Assembly: GCA_013339895.1 (NCBI GenBank)
Contig: JABACO010000001.1
Location: 9,614,515-9,678,514 of the forward strand
Source: Ephydatia muelleri
Lineage: Eukaryota > Porifera > Demospongiae > Spongillida > Spongillidae
Direction of reading: 5' to 3'
Length of the DNA: 64,000 bases
This document shows, piece after piece, positions 49,139-64,000 of this stretch. Numbering within the stretch: position 1 is the first letter of the stretch; each line of letters starts with the position of its first letter. Under the pieces are notes generated by a model. That model was not told where the DNA came from. It worked only from the letters and a program-made list of their open reading frames with translations, and did not search any database. A program made the position numbers and the translations under genes.

Positions 49139-50399
49139 GTATTGATTGCCTCCTGGATCATCACGATGGATCTACTATCGGTATGGCTCCACTTTTGTAA
49201 TGTTCTAGAAGGCCCAAATGCATTTATTTAGCCTCTTTTCGGCTGCAAGTTTGCATCTACATGTAGTGCACTTCTAGCGACTTTACCTCAGGCATGCTCG
49301 TAGTGTCTCAAAACATTAGAATAATAGAAAAAGAGTCTTGGAAGTGGCATCACATAGTATGCTCCACGGGAACCTAGATAGTCCGGGAGGCACAGTGAGA
49401 ATCCTATTGTGGTTAACCGATGAATAAGCTTTAAACATTGCATGGGCCTCTATTCTAAAACTAGAGCCTACTTGCAAAGGATTGATTTGCTATCAATCTC
49501 TGTTTTATGCATCTGTCTATCTGTATGGCTAGATTGCGCACCTAGTGTGCAAAATTTCATCACAATAAACCATGTGGGCATCACACAAAATGATGTTGTG
49601 GTGATCTTCAGTACACCTGCTCAGTTCTGAAGAGTCCAGTTGGCACAATGCAATATGGTGTGGTGTGTTTGTTGCAGCAAAGAAACGTCGAATGTTGCGT
49701 TAAAAAAAATTGCATGTACATGTAGTAGTAAAGGATTGATTGCCTCCTGGCTCATCACCATGGATCTACATATCTGTATGGCTTTGCTTTTGTAATGCAT
49801 TTATAATTAAAAAAAAGAAAAGAAAAACGCCATTGGCATTTGGAGGAAGACACCAATTGCGTTCAGCCTCTTTTTTGCATCTAGTGCAGTTCTTGGAAAG
49901 AAAAGAAAGCAACACTGCACCTACTGCAGGAGTCGCAGTTACTTTCAGTTACTTTACCTCAGGCATCTGCAATGGTCATAGTGTCTCAAAACAATAGAAT
50001 AATGGAAACATGAGTCTTAAAAGTGGCATCACATATTATGCTTCATGGCACTAAAGTAATGTCATGTCATCAAACCTAGGAGGTGCGATGTGCATGCAAA
50101 AGTGATGAATGTGCTTTAAAAACATTGCAAGGGATCGTATCTACAACAAGAAATCATTGTGTCTGCTTGCAAAGGATTGATTTGTTATCAATCCCTTTTT
50201 TATCCACCTGTCTATCTGTATAGCTATATTGTACAAAATGTAGTCTCATAGGGCCAGCCAAGTGGCGATGCTGTGGTGATGTCTTCAGTATGCCTGCTAT
50301 CAGTCCTAAAGAAAACCAGTTCATACAATGCAATTAGGTGTGGGATCTTCGCTGCAGCAAAGAAGCATTGAATGTTGTAATCAAAAGAAAACAAATTAC
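49139..50399 (+). repeat. Local tandem duplication of about 0.6-0.7 kb
   Basis: Unit 1 is about 49139-49735 and unit 2 is about 49736-50399, ending at the gap. Shared blocks in order: ATTGATTGCCTCCTGG, TGTCTCAAAACA(A/T)TAGAATAAT, GTGGCATCACATA, AAGGATTGATTTG(C/T)TATCAAT and GCAGCAAAGAA. Indels make the offset grow from 594 to about 695 bp. No coding frame is seen. Confidence 0.8.
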
Positions 50400-50499
50400 N
50401 NNNNNNNNNNNNNNNNNNNNNNNNNNNNNNNNNNNNNNNNNNNNNNNNNNNNNNNNNNNNNNNNNNNNNNNNNNNNNNNNNNNNNNNNNNNNNNNNNNN
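50400..50499. other. Assembly gap, exactly 100 N
   Basis: A conventional unknown-length gap. Base composition changes across it: AT-rich before, CpG-rich after. Confidence 0.99.
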
Positions 50500-51245
50500 A
50501 AAAGTGTTCCTATCCCGTGTGTGCATTGCCAAGGAGAGGAGACCCACCCATTGTTCCGGGACCTGGGTACGAGGATGGACAGTAGTACCCTTTTGTTCTC
50601 TACAACCGCGCGGTTCTACGACATGAAACAAAAACGAAACTGCCCTTATAGATCGATTGCTAAATAAGCTAAACGATCCGATCGTCGGGAGTCTTGTTAC
50701 AGACGGGTCGCGTATTTTTAATGAAATTCATAGTTAGAGTCAAATCCTATATGGAAGTTTCTAACGAAACTTCCGATTACTCCCGCTAGCACTTGACATA
50801 TAGCGCTAGATTAAAAGTGAACTAGTTGATTGAAATTAACGACTCATTCGCACGAACCATGTACCACGATGACCTCACCTCCAAAAACCACCAACTTGTA
50901 ATAGTTGTATTCGTCATCGCGATTTCCTTCAGCCACTGCTATGAACGATTCCGAAAGCTTCTGCTGACGAGCCGCGATATGCAGGTATATTAAACATGGT
51001 CTATTTTAGAACAGCTCCGTACGTATGGAATGCTTAAAATTTCAATCACCGCGTCTGAAACATAAGGCCTTATAGTCTCGTACCCCAGACCCTGATTCCC
51101 AACACCTTTGCAGTCCCGTAATAGATGACGTCGCGGTCGTTTTGAGTGTGTTATAATTGTAGCGATAGGAGTTCGGATCGCATTCCAATTAGAGCTCTAC
51201 GTATTATCCGCAGCATCCCAAAGACTTGGCTACAATCTATGCAGC
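50500..51245. other. CpG-rich stretch after the gap
   Basis: CG dinucleotides are frequent (CTACAACCGCGCGGTTC, ATCCGATCGTCGGG, GACGGGTCGCG) compared with the rest of the window. No gene is recognised before the helicase-like fragment that follows. The composition suggests either an unmethylated regulatory region, a young element or sequence of other origin joined at the gap. Confidence 0.4.
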
Positions 51246-51530
51246 TACAGGCCACTAGATAGAAGGCAGCGACGCTTTTATCTCCCCTTGCCTGCTGGAT
51301 CGGGAAAGTTATGTGTTATGCAGTTCTACCCTAGCGATTTGTCGCATTTGACGAGCTCTTTTCATCGCGAAGGTAGTATCGTTGTAGTTGTCTCTCTCCT
51401 GAGTTTCATGTCTCTGATGACATCTTTAATGGTTGACCATGTTCCTAGCTGGCCAGTATTGTGTCACTGTGCCAACATCCTGTCCAGACGAGGTCTCGTA
51501 GATCTTTCTCCACAAAACCTAGATTGATAA
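51246..51530 (+). pseudogene. RecQ-type helicase fragment
   Basis: The plus-strand frame 51288-51527 starts with LPAGSGKLCVMQFYP, a degenerate Walker A / motif I region (normally P-T-G-x-G-K-S). About 20 residues later comes GSIVVVVSLLSFMSLMTSLMVDHV, matching motif Ia of RecQ-family DEAH helicases, where V-V-S-P-L is followed by M-x-D-Q-V. A frame upstream reads EGSDAFIS, in another phase. The missing Ser of motif I, the insertion in motif Ia and the frame change show a dead fragment. RecQ-like genes are often multicopy in sponge and cnidarian genomes. Confidence 0.5.
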
Positions 51531-52852
51531 ATTTAAGGGATCTCATGTGAATTACCTGACCTCACTGTCTGTCTGTAATCTGAAACATAGCAGTAGCCTC
51601 TTTGATAGCAGGCTCTAGCGAGTTCCCACCTTCCTCAGCCATGTATTTGCTTGCTGTACAATGACCAGCGTCCCTGACTTGGTACATAGGTCACCTGTGT
51701 TGTGGTCAGTGGCACTTTGCTGGCCCCATTACACAGGCTCGTGTGATTCTCCTCCCCTTGCCCTTACCCTTGTCAGTCAACCAATGGATAATATCACACC
51801 TCACCACAGCCAAAACATCAACCCAGACCAACCATCATAAGTGACATGCAGCTACACAGTGCATAACAAGATAAAGGTAGCACATACCTTCATTGCACAC
51901 ATTTTTGTGTGCCAATCCTCAATAATCAGGTATTAACTCTTCTAAATGGGTCACTCCATCCTGTGTACCCTGTGGACTACCATGCATCTCTTGAGTGTCT
52001 TTATAGCACCTTTGAAGGTATACCCTGTGGCATATACTGTTGCCTCCTGTTGGGTGCTTCCTAATTTGCACAGCAATCTTACTAGATGCACGGTGTTCCC
52101 AATGCTCTTCTTTGTTTGGTAAAATTTACATCAATTCATCATGATGTCAGCTGATGCATCCCTACACTAAGAGACTGAACACTTTTTAAAAGGGACTACA
52201 GCCAAACTGGCACACAGTGGGAAAAAACGTATGTTTTAAGGCAGAATTAGCTTTTGTCATCATAAGGCATCCAATTTGGGCTTGGATTTGATGATACTCT
52301 AAAAACTCTATCTTATAGGTTGAGGTGGAATTATCATTATCAAAGTTATGATACACTGTTAGTTTTCTATGCTGGTCAGGTGTGTTTAAAATCAGTGATG
52401 TGATGCCGGCTACTGGAGATTGTTTCTCTGGGAACATTTAATTCTAAACGTATAAATGTAATATTTTATTTTAGTGATGTGTAAAATAAATAAATATAAG
52501 CAAAAGATAAATAAGATTAAAGCAATTTATGGGTTGGAAAATCAGAACATGAATAAAATGCCGGCAAATAGTAATTATGTTATGCAATAAAATAAGCTCA
52601 GAAGACTTTCTTTAAATTTGGGTTGTGTGGATAAAAACAGTCTTCCCTGATCATTTGTAATACAGTCAGTGTATCGTAAATTATTGTAATAGACTAGAAG
52701 TCAAATACAATTAGTTCGCCACAGTTGTGTCTCATTACGAGTTGCCCAGCTTCCTAGGTCGCATGCACTATCTGAACTTTCACAGTGCTGTGACATGAAG
52801 TGTGCAAGTGATTTTAAAAGCAAGGTGTTGTTCGTAGAGTTATATCTGCTGC

Positions 52853-52890
<38 letters not shown>

Positions 52891-54544
52891 TGCGACCTTT
52901 CTGGGGCACCAAAATACAATACAGGCGCCAAAATACATATAAATCATTACATACAATCAGGCACTAGGCCATCTTCGCTGATTGACGCCATGGGGAAATT
53001 ATATTGAACCACATGAGGGATGTGTTTGCAGAAGCATGCCATACATCATGCCCATTTGCCAGTCAGGATTTAGATTGGTATGTCTTTACTCAGCTTATGC
53101 TGTTGCAACAAATGATCGTAGAGTGAACCGTTTTAAAGTACTTGACATTTTATAATTTGGCCACAATATCTAAGAGATTTGACCAAACTGATCAAATGCT
53201 GCAATCCTACGGCCGGATCGGAGAACTGATGAAGCATTGCACAACCCGAATTAGTAAAGTATGTAATCCGGTTTTACAGCACTGCACTAGTACAACCATA
53301 CTGTTTTATGAACAAATGAGCAAAAAGAGTACTTGAATAAGCTCTTTAAACTTATATTAGTTACGCCATGCATGCAGTAGCAAATGCAACACAGCAAAGA
53401 GAAGTTTCACTGAGTGCATTGCTCAGACTAAAAACATGGCTGCGTACTATGCAACAAGCTATCTGCATGCATATGTATACCGTATATATATTTGAAGTTA
53501 GAAAATCACATGTTTGTATGCATATGTATAATCTGTTGTATTTCTATAGCACATGTATTTAATTTTTTTAATATTCAAGAATAAGGGTAAGCTGGTTATG
53601 CACACTTACTAACAATTTAAACCTCTAGCCCTGCACTAACTAAGATATCAGTAATACCTAATAATGCACAATAAGACATAGAATGGCAAAATGGGGAGAC
53701 ACATACACATAATTTTAGTTAAAATTATGTTAACTAGTTATTAAATACTAGATCTTTCCCTCTCCCCCTTGTCACCTAGGCCCTTGTGGCAAATGAGAAT
53801 CGGAATATCTGTTAAGGAGTTGTAAGGCTCTTCTATTGCACGTACTGGAAATTTTATAATGTATGCATTAGGTCCATGTAATTACCAAATCAGATAATTG
53901 GATAATAGCTGTTTTACATAACTATGAGAGCAATGATGTACGATACGATCCTAAACACTACTATATAAGCAGAAGCTCCTAATTGGCTGGAAAGCTCTGG
54001 CTAAGATGACTCTTGCAATGGACCACATCAGGGTCAGGTCCCATGTGAGAAGTGACCAGGTAAGACACCAAATGTGAAAGGTGTCTGAGCCTCTTGACCC
54101 CAGCTGCATATGTCTCCACAGCAATGAGAACACATTCCAAACTCAACTTTTGGCACTCAGGTCATTTCTCAGGTCATTTGCTTTATGCTTAGAGAGAGAG
54201 GAGGGAATATGACAAATTAGTGTAATGCATCTTCAAATGTTATACACCTGAATTTGAAATTAAATATCTTTGCTAGCTTAAGTGTGAAACATGTTGTCAG
54301 GCACGTGTGTATGCAGCTCCTACCTGAAGAATTAAATCACATCCTTCATTGGCCTCTTCTTTCTCATGTTACTGATGGTGCTTCTGGAGATTGGATGGGT
54401 GGAGTACTGAGGCATGAGCTTATCCAATACTGTACATGTTTTTTAACCATCAGAGTGATTGTTTTCACCTGTCTAGACAGACATACACCAGGTTTCTTTT
54501 ACTGAATAGCGCTTGTTCACAGCTATTTTAAAATTGCAGCAACG
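51531..54544. other. Mostly non-coding stretch
   Basis: A poly-C run of 37 lies at 52854-52890. A minus-strand frame (52186-52437, 83 aa) has ordinary composition but no recognised motif or splice support. Nothing else is recognised. Confidence 0.4.
52854..52890 (+). repeat. Poly-C run of 37
   Basis: A homopolymer of 37 C following TATCTGCTGCA. It is the longest homopolymer in the window and a likely assembly or replication hot spot. Confidence 0.95.
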
Positions 54545-54664
54545 ATGCCACACATCACTCATCAACAGGCTCATCGTTCCAACCCTGAGCCAACATCTGT
54601 CAAAGAGTACTACAAGCGAGCAATTGCCAATCATCTTCCTTACAAGAAAGACCACAAACCCTGA
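54545..54664 (+). pseudogene. hAT transposase-like fragment
   Basis: A 39-residue frame contains HQQAHRSNPEPTSVKEYYKR. The pattern R-x-x-x-R-x-N-P-x-x-x-x-x-x-E-Y-Y-K/R-R is typical of the segment upstream of the dimerisation region in hAT transposases. The normal continuation (I-P-F-L-D) is lost and a stop follows. A possible acceptor (TTAAAATTGCAG) precedes it. No terminal repeats were found. Confidence 0.4.
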
Positions 54665-55143
54665 GTGACTCTTTGAAGGTGCGCAGTCCAGAGACCCTCC
54701 CTAATCTTTTTACATTATTGAAACTATTTGCAACTCTCTCTTTGAGCTCATGTTCATGTGAACGGTCAGCTTCTACTCTCAGACAACTGAATTAACTACT
54801 CAAGGTGTTCACAGTCAGAGGAGCAACTAAGTGCTCTAGCATTGATTCATTGTAACTACATGCTAAATTAGATGTAGACCCCATATGTAAATTGTTTGTG
54901 GAAAAGAATGACATATGCAAGCTTATTCAGCTAAATGTACTGTCTTGTTGATTTCTCAATGAAATAATGTCTTTAAATGGTACTGCACCACTGGGCTTCT
55001 GCGCTTTGCGAGGGAGGGCGCACGTCCCCCTTCCTATATGTAACCCCCTTTTCAAAATCCTGCGTACGACCCTGACGAGTATGTAATTAAGCACATTTTC
55101 CCGCTCGATTCGTGCCCATACTGTCATAAAATGGTGGCTCTGT
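54665..55143. other. Non-coding stretch between transposon fragments
   Basis: No gene is recognised. CpG words appear near 55000-55130. Confidence 0.35.
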
Positions 55144-55452
55144 TTGTGGCTTTATGATGTTGCCGATGTTTCATATTCATCATGTGCTTTGTGCCCAGAA
55201 AAAGCCCTAGATCCTTTATGCCATCACAGCATCACCTGTAAACATAGAAGTGATGTTGCAAACCAACACAATAGTCTTCGCAATGCAATTTTTAATGCTT
55301 GTCAACATGTTTTCCTAACTGCTTGCCTAGAGGCAGGATGTGGTTTGGGAAATGATCAACTCAGAACCCAGCCTGCAGATATCCTAGTATCCATCTGGGG
55401 AGTTGATACTGCTGCTTTTGGCATAACCACTAAGTCCCAAAATTGTCTCTGA
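55144..55452 (+). pseudogene. Retroelement C-terminal zinc-binding domain fragment
   Basis: The plus-strand frame encodes CALCPEKALDPLCHHSITCK, then NSLRNAIFNACQ and LEAGCGLGNDQLRTQPADIL. This is the order C-P-x2-A-L-D-P-x-x-H-H-x2-x-C, then H-N-x-L-R, then R-P-A-D-I/V-L found at the C-terminal end of a reverse-transcriptase family of marine invertebrates (known from memory of such proteins). It is a different subfamily from the 38-40 kb pseudogene, whose knuckle is CDGC. It ends at a stop with no RT core nearby, so it is a fragment. Confidence 0.6.
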
Positions 55453-55799
55453 AGAGAGGGGTTTTATTCTTGCTTTGGGATCATAGATGTTCATGATCAT
55501 CTACGCTAAGGCAGTCTTGCAATGGAGAGAGAGTGGTACACACACAAGTGGTATTCGCCACCATTTATGGTATTTGCCTAATAGACTGTTATTTGGCTTA
55601 CAAGTTTGAAATGGAAGCAATTCATAACTCTCCTGACGATCTGAAGACTTACATGTATATGTATTGGGAAACTTGCCTACCAGCTTATTCATAATAATTT
55701 TTTAGGTCAGGGAATAGCCATGCGAAATGAGGACGGTGAGAGGCAATCAGGCCAGACATAGTTTTTTTCAAATTGATTATTTTTTTAATCCTATATTAG

Positions 55800-56012
55800 G
55801 CAGTAAAGCACCATATACCTCTCCTTATAAAGTCATTGGAGCGATATGATGGAGTAACATCTCAAGTTCAATTAGTATGCACAATGTGCAAAAAGAAATC
55901 TTATTATTGTCCTGGATGTTCTAGCATTGAGATTGACTACACTCGTGCTCTATGCAAACCAGGCAACAGACGAGAATGTTTTCAAAATCACATTGGATTA
56001 CTGAAGCCCTAG
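55800..56012 (+). pseudogene. C-terminal cysteine cluster, piggyBac-like
   Basis: After a T-rich acceptor (ATCCTATATTAG at 55799), a 70-codon frame without ATG encodes VCTMCKKKSYYCPGCSSIEI, then ALCKPGNRRECF and a His before the stop TAG at 56010. The C-x2-C...YYCPGC...LC...CF...H order resembles the zinc-binding C-terminus of piggyBac transposases. The transposase core (DDD) was not found nearby, so it is a 3' exon relic or an unrelated zinc protein. Confidence 0.35.
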
Positions 56013-56566
56013 CGCCAGTTTCATTGGAACATTTCATCACTATTATAACATCATCCATTGTGTATCTTCGATCATTATTGATGGCGTACAGTGGACTCGT
56101 TGACTGTGACGTATATCCCAGTGGTAAATGTGTATTATAGGCAATGGCATGGTCCCCTCGAGTCTGAATAATTGGGGCTAGCTCCACCATATATCATACA
56201 ACAATTGGCAACACTTCCTAGGTCTCTCATACCACCCCCTCATCAAAACCATTCTACACAGTACTGTATACTCATTGATAGGGCTAGAAAGCACACTGTT
56301 CAATGGAGCAGCAGTGGTTGGTACGTCCATGCCGGCATTTCAGCAGAAGCAAGCATCTAGATTAGTACACACGACAGTTCGTCATTATACAACTACATGT
56401 TTATACTTGACGTTAATTTTGACGTGTTGTGATTTAATATGCATAACTTATTAACCACAAGTTATTTCTTTGACAAATCAGGTTGTGATTATAGCTGGAG
56501 CAACTGACTATCAGAAGATTTTTAAAAATGTTATGGTTTTTATGGTCAATAACCTCTACTGTTGTA
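56013..56566. other. Non-coding stretch
   Basis: No gene or repeat is recognised between the cysteine-cluster exon and the first palindromes. Confidence 0.4.
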
Positions 56567-56605
56567 ATCCTTAATTAAGGATGGTGTCAATCCTTACATA
56601 AGGAT
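56567..56605. repeat. Palindrome pair P1/P2
   Basis: P1 (56567-56582) is the perfect 16 bp palindrome ATCCTTAATTAAGGAT. P2 (56590-56605) is ATCCTTACATAAGGAT, with 7 bp arms and a CA centre. They are separated by 7 bp. See the composite-motif finding. Confidence 0.85.
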
Positions 56606-56769
56606 GTGCCACTTCCTCCCTGTTTTAACACATGGACATTGATCATATATTGGCATATTATATAAAATTTATCATGGTGGCTGATCAGTATACAATTGGG
56701 CAATCACATTTGTTACTTGATTTGCTTGCTTAGCAAAAGCATGCAATGTACAAGATGATCATTATTGAC

Positions 56770-56810
56770 ATCCTTAAATAAGGATATTTCCGTGGAGATT
56801 AAACATTAAC
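56770..56810. repeat. Palindrome P3 with adjacent AGATTAAA box
   Basis: ATCCTTAAATAAGGAT (56770-56785) is followed after 10 bp by AGATTAAACATTAAC (56796-56810). Read on the minus strand, this is the TTAAxxTTTAATCT box and then the palindrome. Confidence 0.8.
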
Positions 56811-57049
56811 AAACAAAAAATAATTAATAATATACTTACAATCTTTCAAATAGAAAGAGAAAAAAAATCACTGTCAATAGATAATTCAATACAAACCTAT
56901 GCATGGCCCAAGGAACAACAACAGTCATTATAAGTTCTATAAAATCACGCAAAAAAAAAAAAAAAAGGTCACACAAACTAGCCACGCAAGTTAAGTGAGT
57001 CAACAATACACAGTCAAAACCTGCATTAGAGCAATCCCACTTCCTCCTC

Positions 57050-63119
<6,070 letters not shown>

Positions 63120-63920
63120 CTAATTTGGCAGATGGTTTCTCCAGAACAGTTTAATAAGATAAGTATAATAATTTTTTTTGACGGCACATAATAGATGAGA
63201 AAAATCTGTGTAAATTTTTTCTTTAGTTTCTTTTATAAAATGCTGAAATCAAGTTGAACATTTATTCAAGTAGTGTAATCCAAAATTTGTTAGTGCTAAA
63301 GCAAATTGATGCCTTGCTATGAAAACAAAACCGACACCTTACAAATATATATTTAATGAGAAAAACTTCAATGATAAAAATAAACCAGAGTATAAAACTT
63401 TTTTGTTTTGTGTTCAACAACTGTGCTCAGTTTCTGGACAGATCCTAAGCAACTCACTAATTCCACTAGAGTGTTCTAAGATAGCGGAGAATCAAATCTC
63501 CTTGGTACCTAAGCAAATTGAAGACTTACTATGAATTGCCTTACTATGAAAACAAAACGGTACATCACTTACTTTGGCATTTATTAATTCTGATTACATA
63601 TTTGTAGTTTAGTTGCTCAGGATCAACATGAATTTTTTAAAATTTAAAAAGACCTTACGTACAGTGTAAGGTATAGCCTATTCTGAAGACATTGCAGGGT
63701 ATTTTATAGTTTTGGAGATACAGGCTTTTCTGTGATATTCCACTTTCAGTCAAATCAGCATTTCATCATTACACATTGATAGCACCTAATGAAACCAATG
63801 TCCATCCACATTAATTTTGTTAACCTAAACCTGATGAGGCCATAGATAAGTGCAAAGACTGAAAGGTGATGCAAAAGGTGTAACACCATTAACTGTTGGG
63901 CTGCATTAATTATTCATTGG
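63120..63920. other. Intron or upstream sequence of GDI
   Basis: No N-terminal GDI exon (Rossmann-type GxGxxG or the EDRPK-type region) is found. A plus-strand frame at 63319-63534 looks like chance AT-rich sequence. Confidence 0.5.
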
Positions 63921-63960
63921 TTAACCTTTAATCTCCAGAGCCAAGTCCTACGCGTAGGAC
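63921..63960. repeat. Composite box plus perfect 16-bp palindrome
   Basis: TTAACCTTTAATCT (63921-63934) is followed after 10 bp by the perfect palindrome GTCCTACGCGTAGGAC (63945-63960), which contains an MluI site. The arrangement matches the boxes at 56770, 58358 and 60115. Confidence 0.85.
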
Positions 63961-64000
63961 CAATATTTGAAAATTCATTATAAATAGAAATGCAAGTTTT

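Noticed and set aside
52186-52437. 83-residue minus-strand ORF with ordinary composition
   Set aside because: No recognised motif, splice signal or paralogue in the window. A chance ORF cannot be excluded.
63319-63534. 71-residue plus-strand ORF near the right end
   Set aside because: Low-complexity Lys/Asn/Phe-rich sequence in an AT-rich region, without splice or motif support, opposite the GDI gene.

Overview
The window is animal (metazoan) nuclear DNA. The evidence is a multi-exon Rab GDP-dissociation inhibitor gene, GT-AG introns (some only 49-65 bp), long CA/TG microsatellites, scaffold gaps and many decayed eukaryotic transposons. There is no sign of bacterial organisation. The very short introns, the invertebrate-type reverse-transcriptase family and many TACATGTA palindromes suggest an early-branching marine invertebrate such as a sponge or cnidarian. 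That is an inference from style, not a proven assignment.

Layout. 1-9071 and 21945-31093 are nearly identical direct copies of one 9.1 kb block. Copy 1 is cut by the window start and by a 1000-N gap. The block holds a two-exon zinc-finger protein gene on the minus strand, minisatellites, a few weak spliced-gene candidates and a 1.1 kb pyrimidine-rich tract. Between the copies, 10.1-17.5 kb holds debris of a retroelement and two copies of a proline-rich coding sequence. 18.1-23.0 kb holds a broken element with a roughly 400 bp terminal repeat present in inverted orientation. 31.1-38.1 kb is mostly empty, apart from a decayed coding stretch at 33.3-33.8 kb and a small unrecognised multi-exon gene at 36.5-37.7 kb behind a CpG-rich upstream region. 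38.2-48.1 kb is an older, diverged relative of 10.3-17.5 kb. It holds a reverse-transcriptase pseudogene (minus), the best copy of the proline-rich gene (plus) and a GGT-rich low-complexity tract. 48.1-56.5 kb is a transposon graveyard with a 100-N gap and fragments resembling a RecQ-type helicase, a hAT transposase, a retroelement C-terminus and a piggyBac-like cysteine cluster.

57.05-63 kb is the clearest gene: nine confident minus-strand exons of Rab GDI, from the middle of the protein to its stop codon. The N-terminal part lies beyond the right edge. One GDI intron contains a 2.55 kb Tc1/mariner-like element bounded by TA. That element contains an 848 bp inverted-repeat element with a 9 bp target duplication, and this in turn contains a 159 bp minisatellite. 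Paired 14-18 bp palindromes, several sitting next to a TTTAATCT box, recur through 56.5-64 kb and are not explained by any annotated feature.

Only GDI has a confident cellular role: retrieving prenylated Rab GTPases from membranes. Most of the rest is mobile DNA and repeats. The three most useful leads are the composite palindrome family, the broken terminal-repeat element that encodes zinc-finger and SAP-like pieces, and the proline-rich coiled-coil gene family linked head-to-head with the reverse-transcriptase element.
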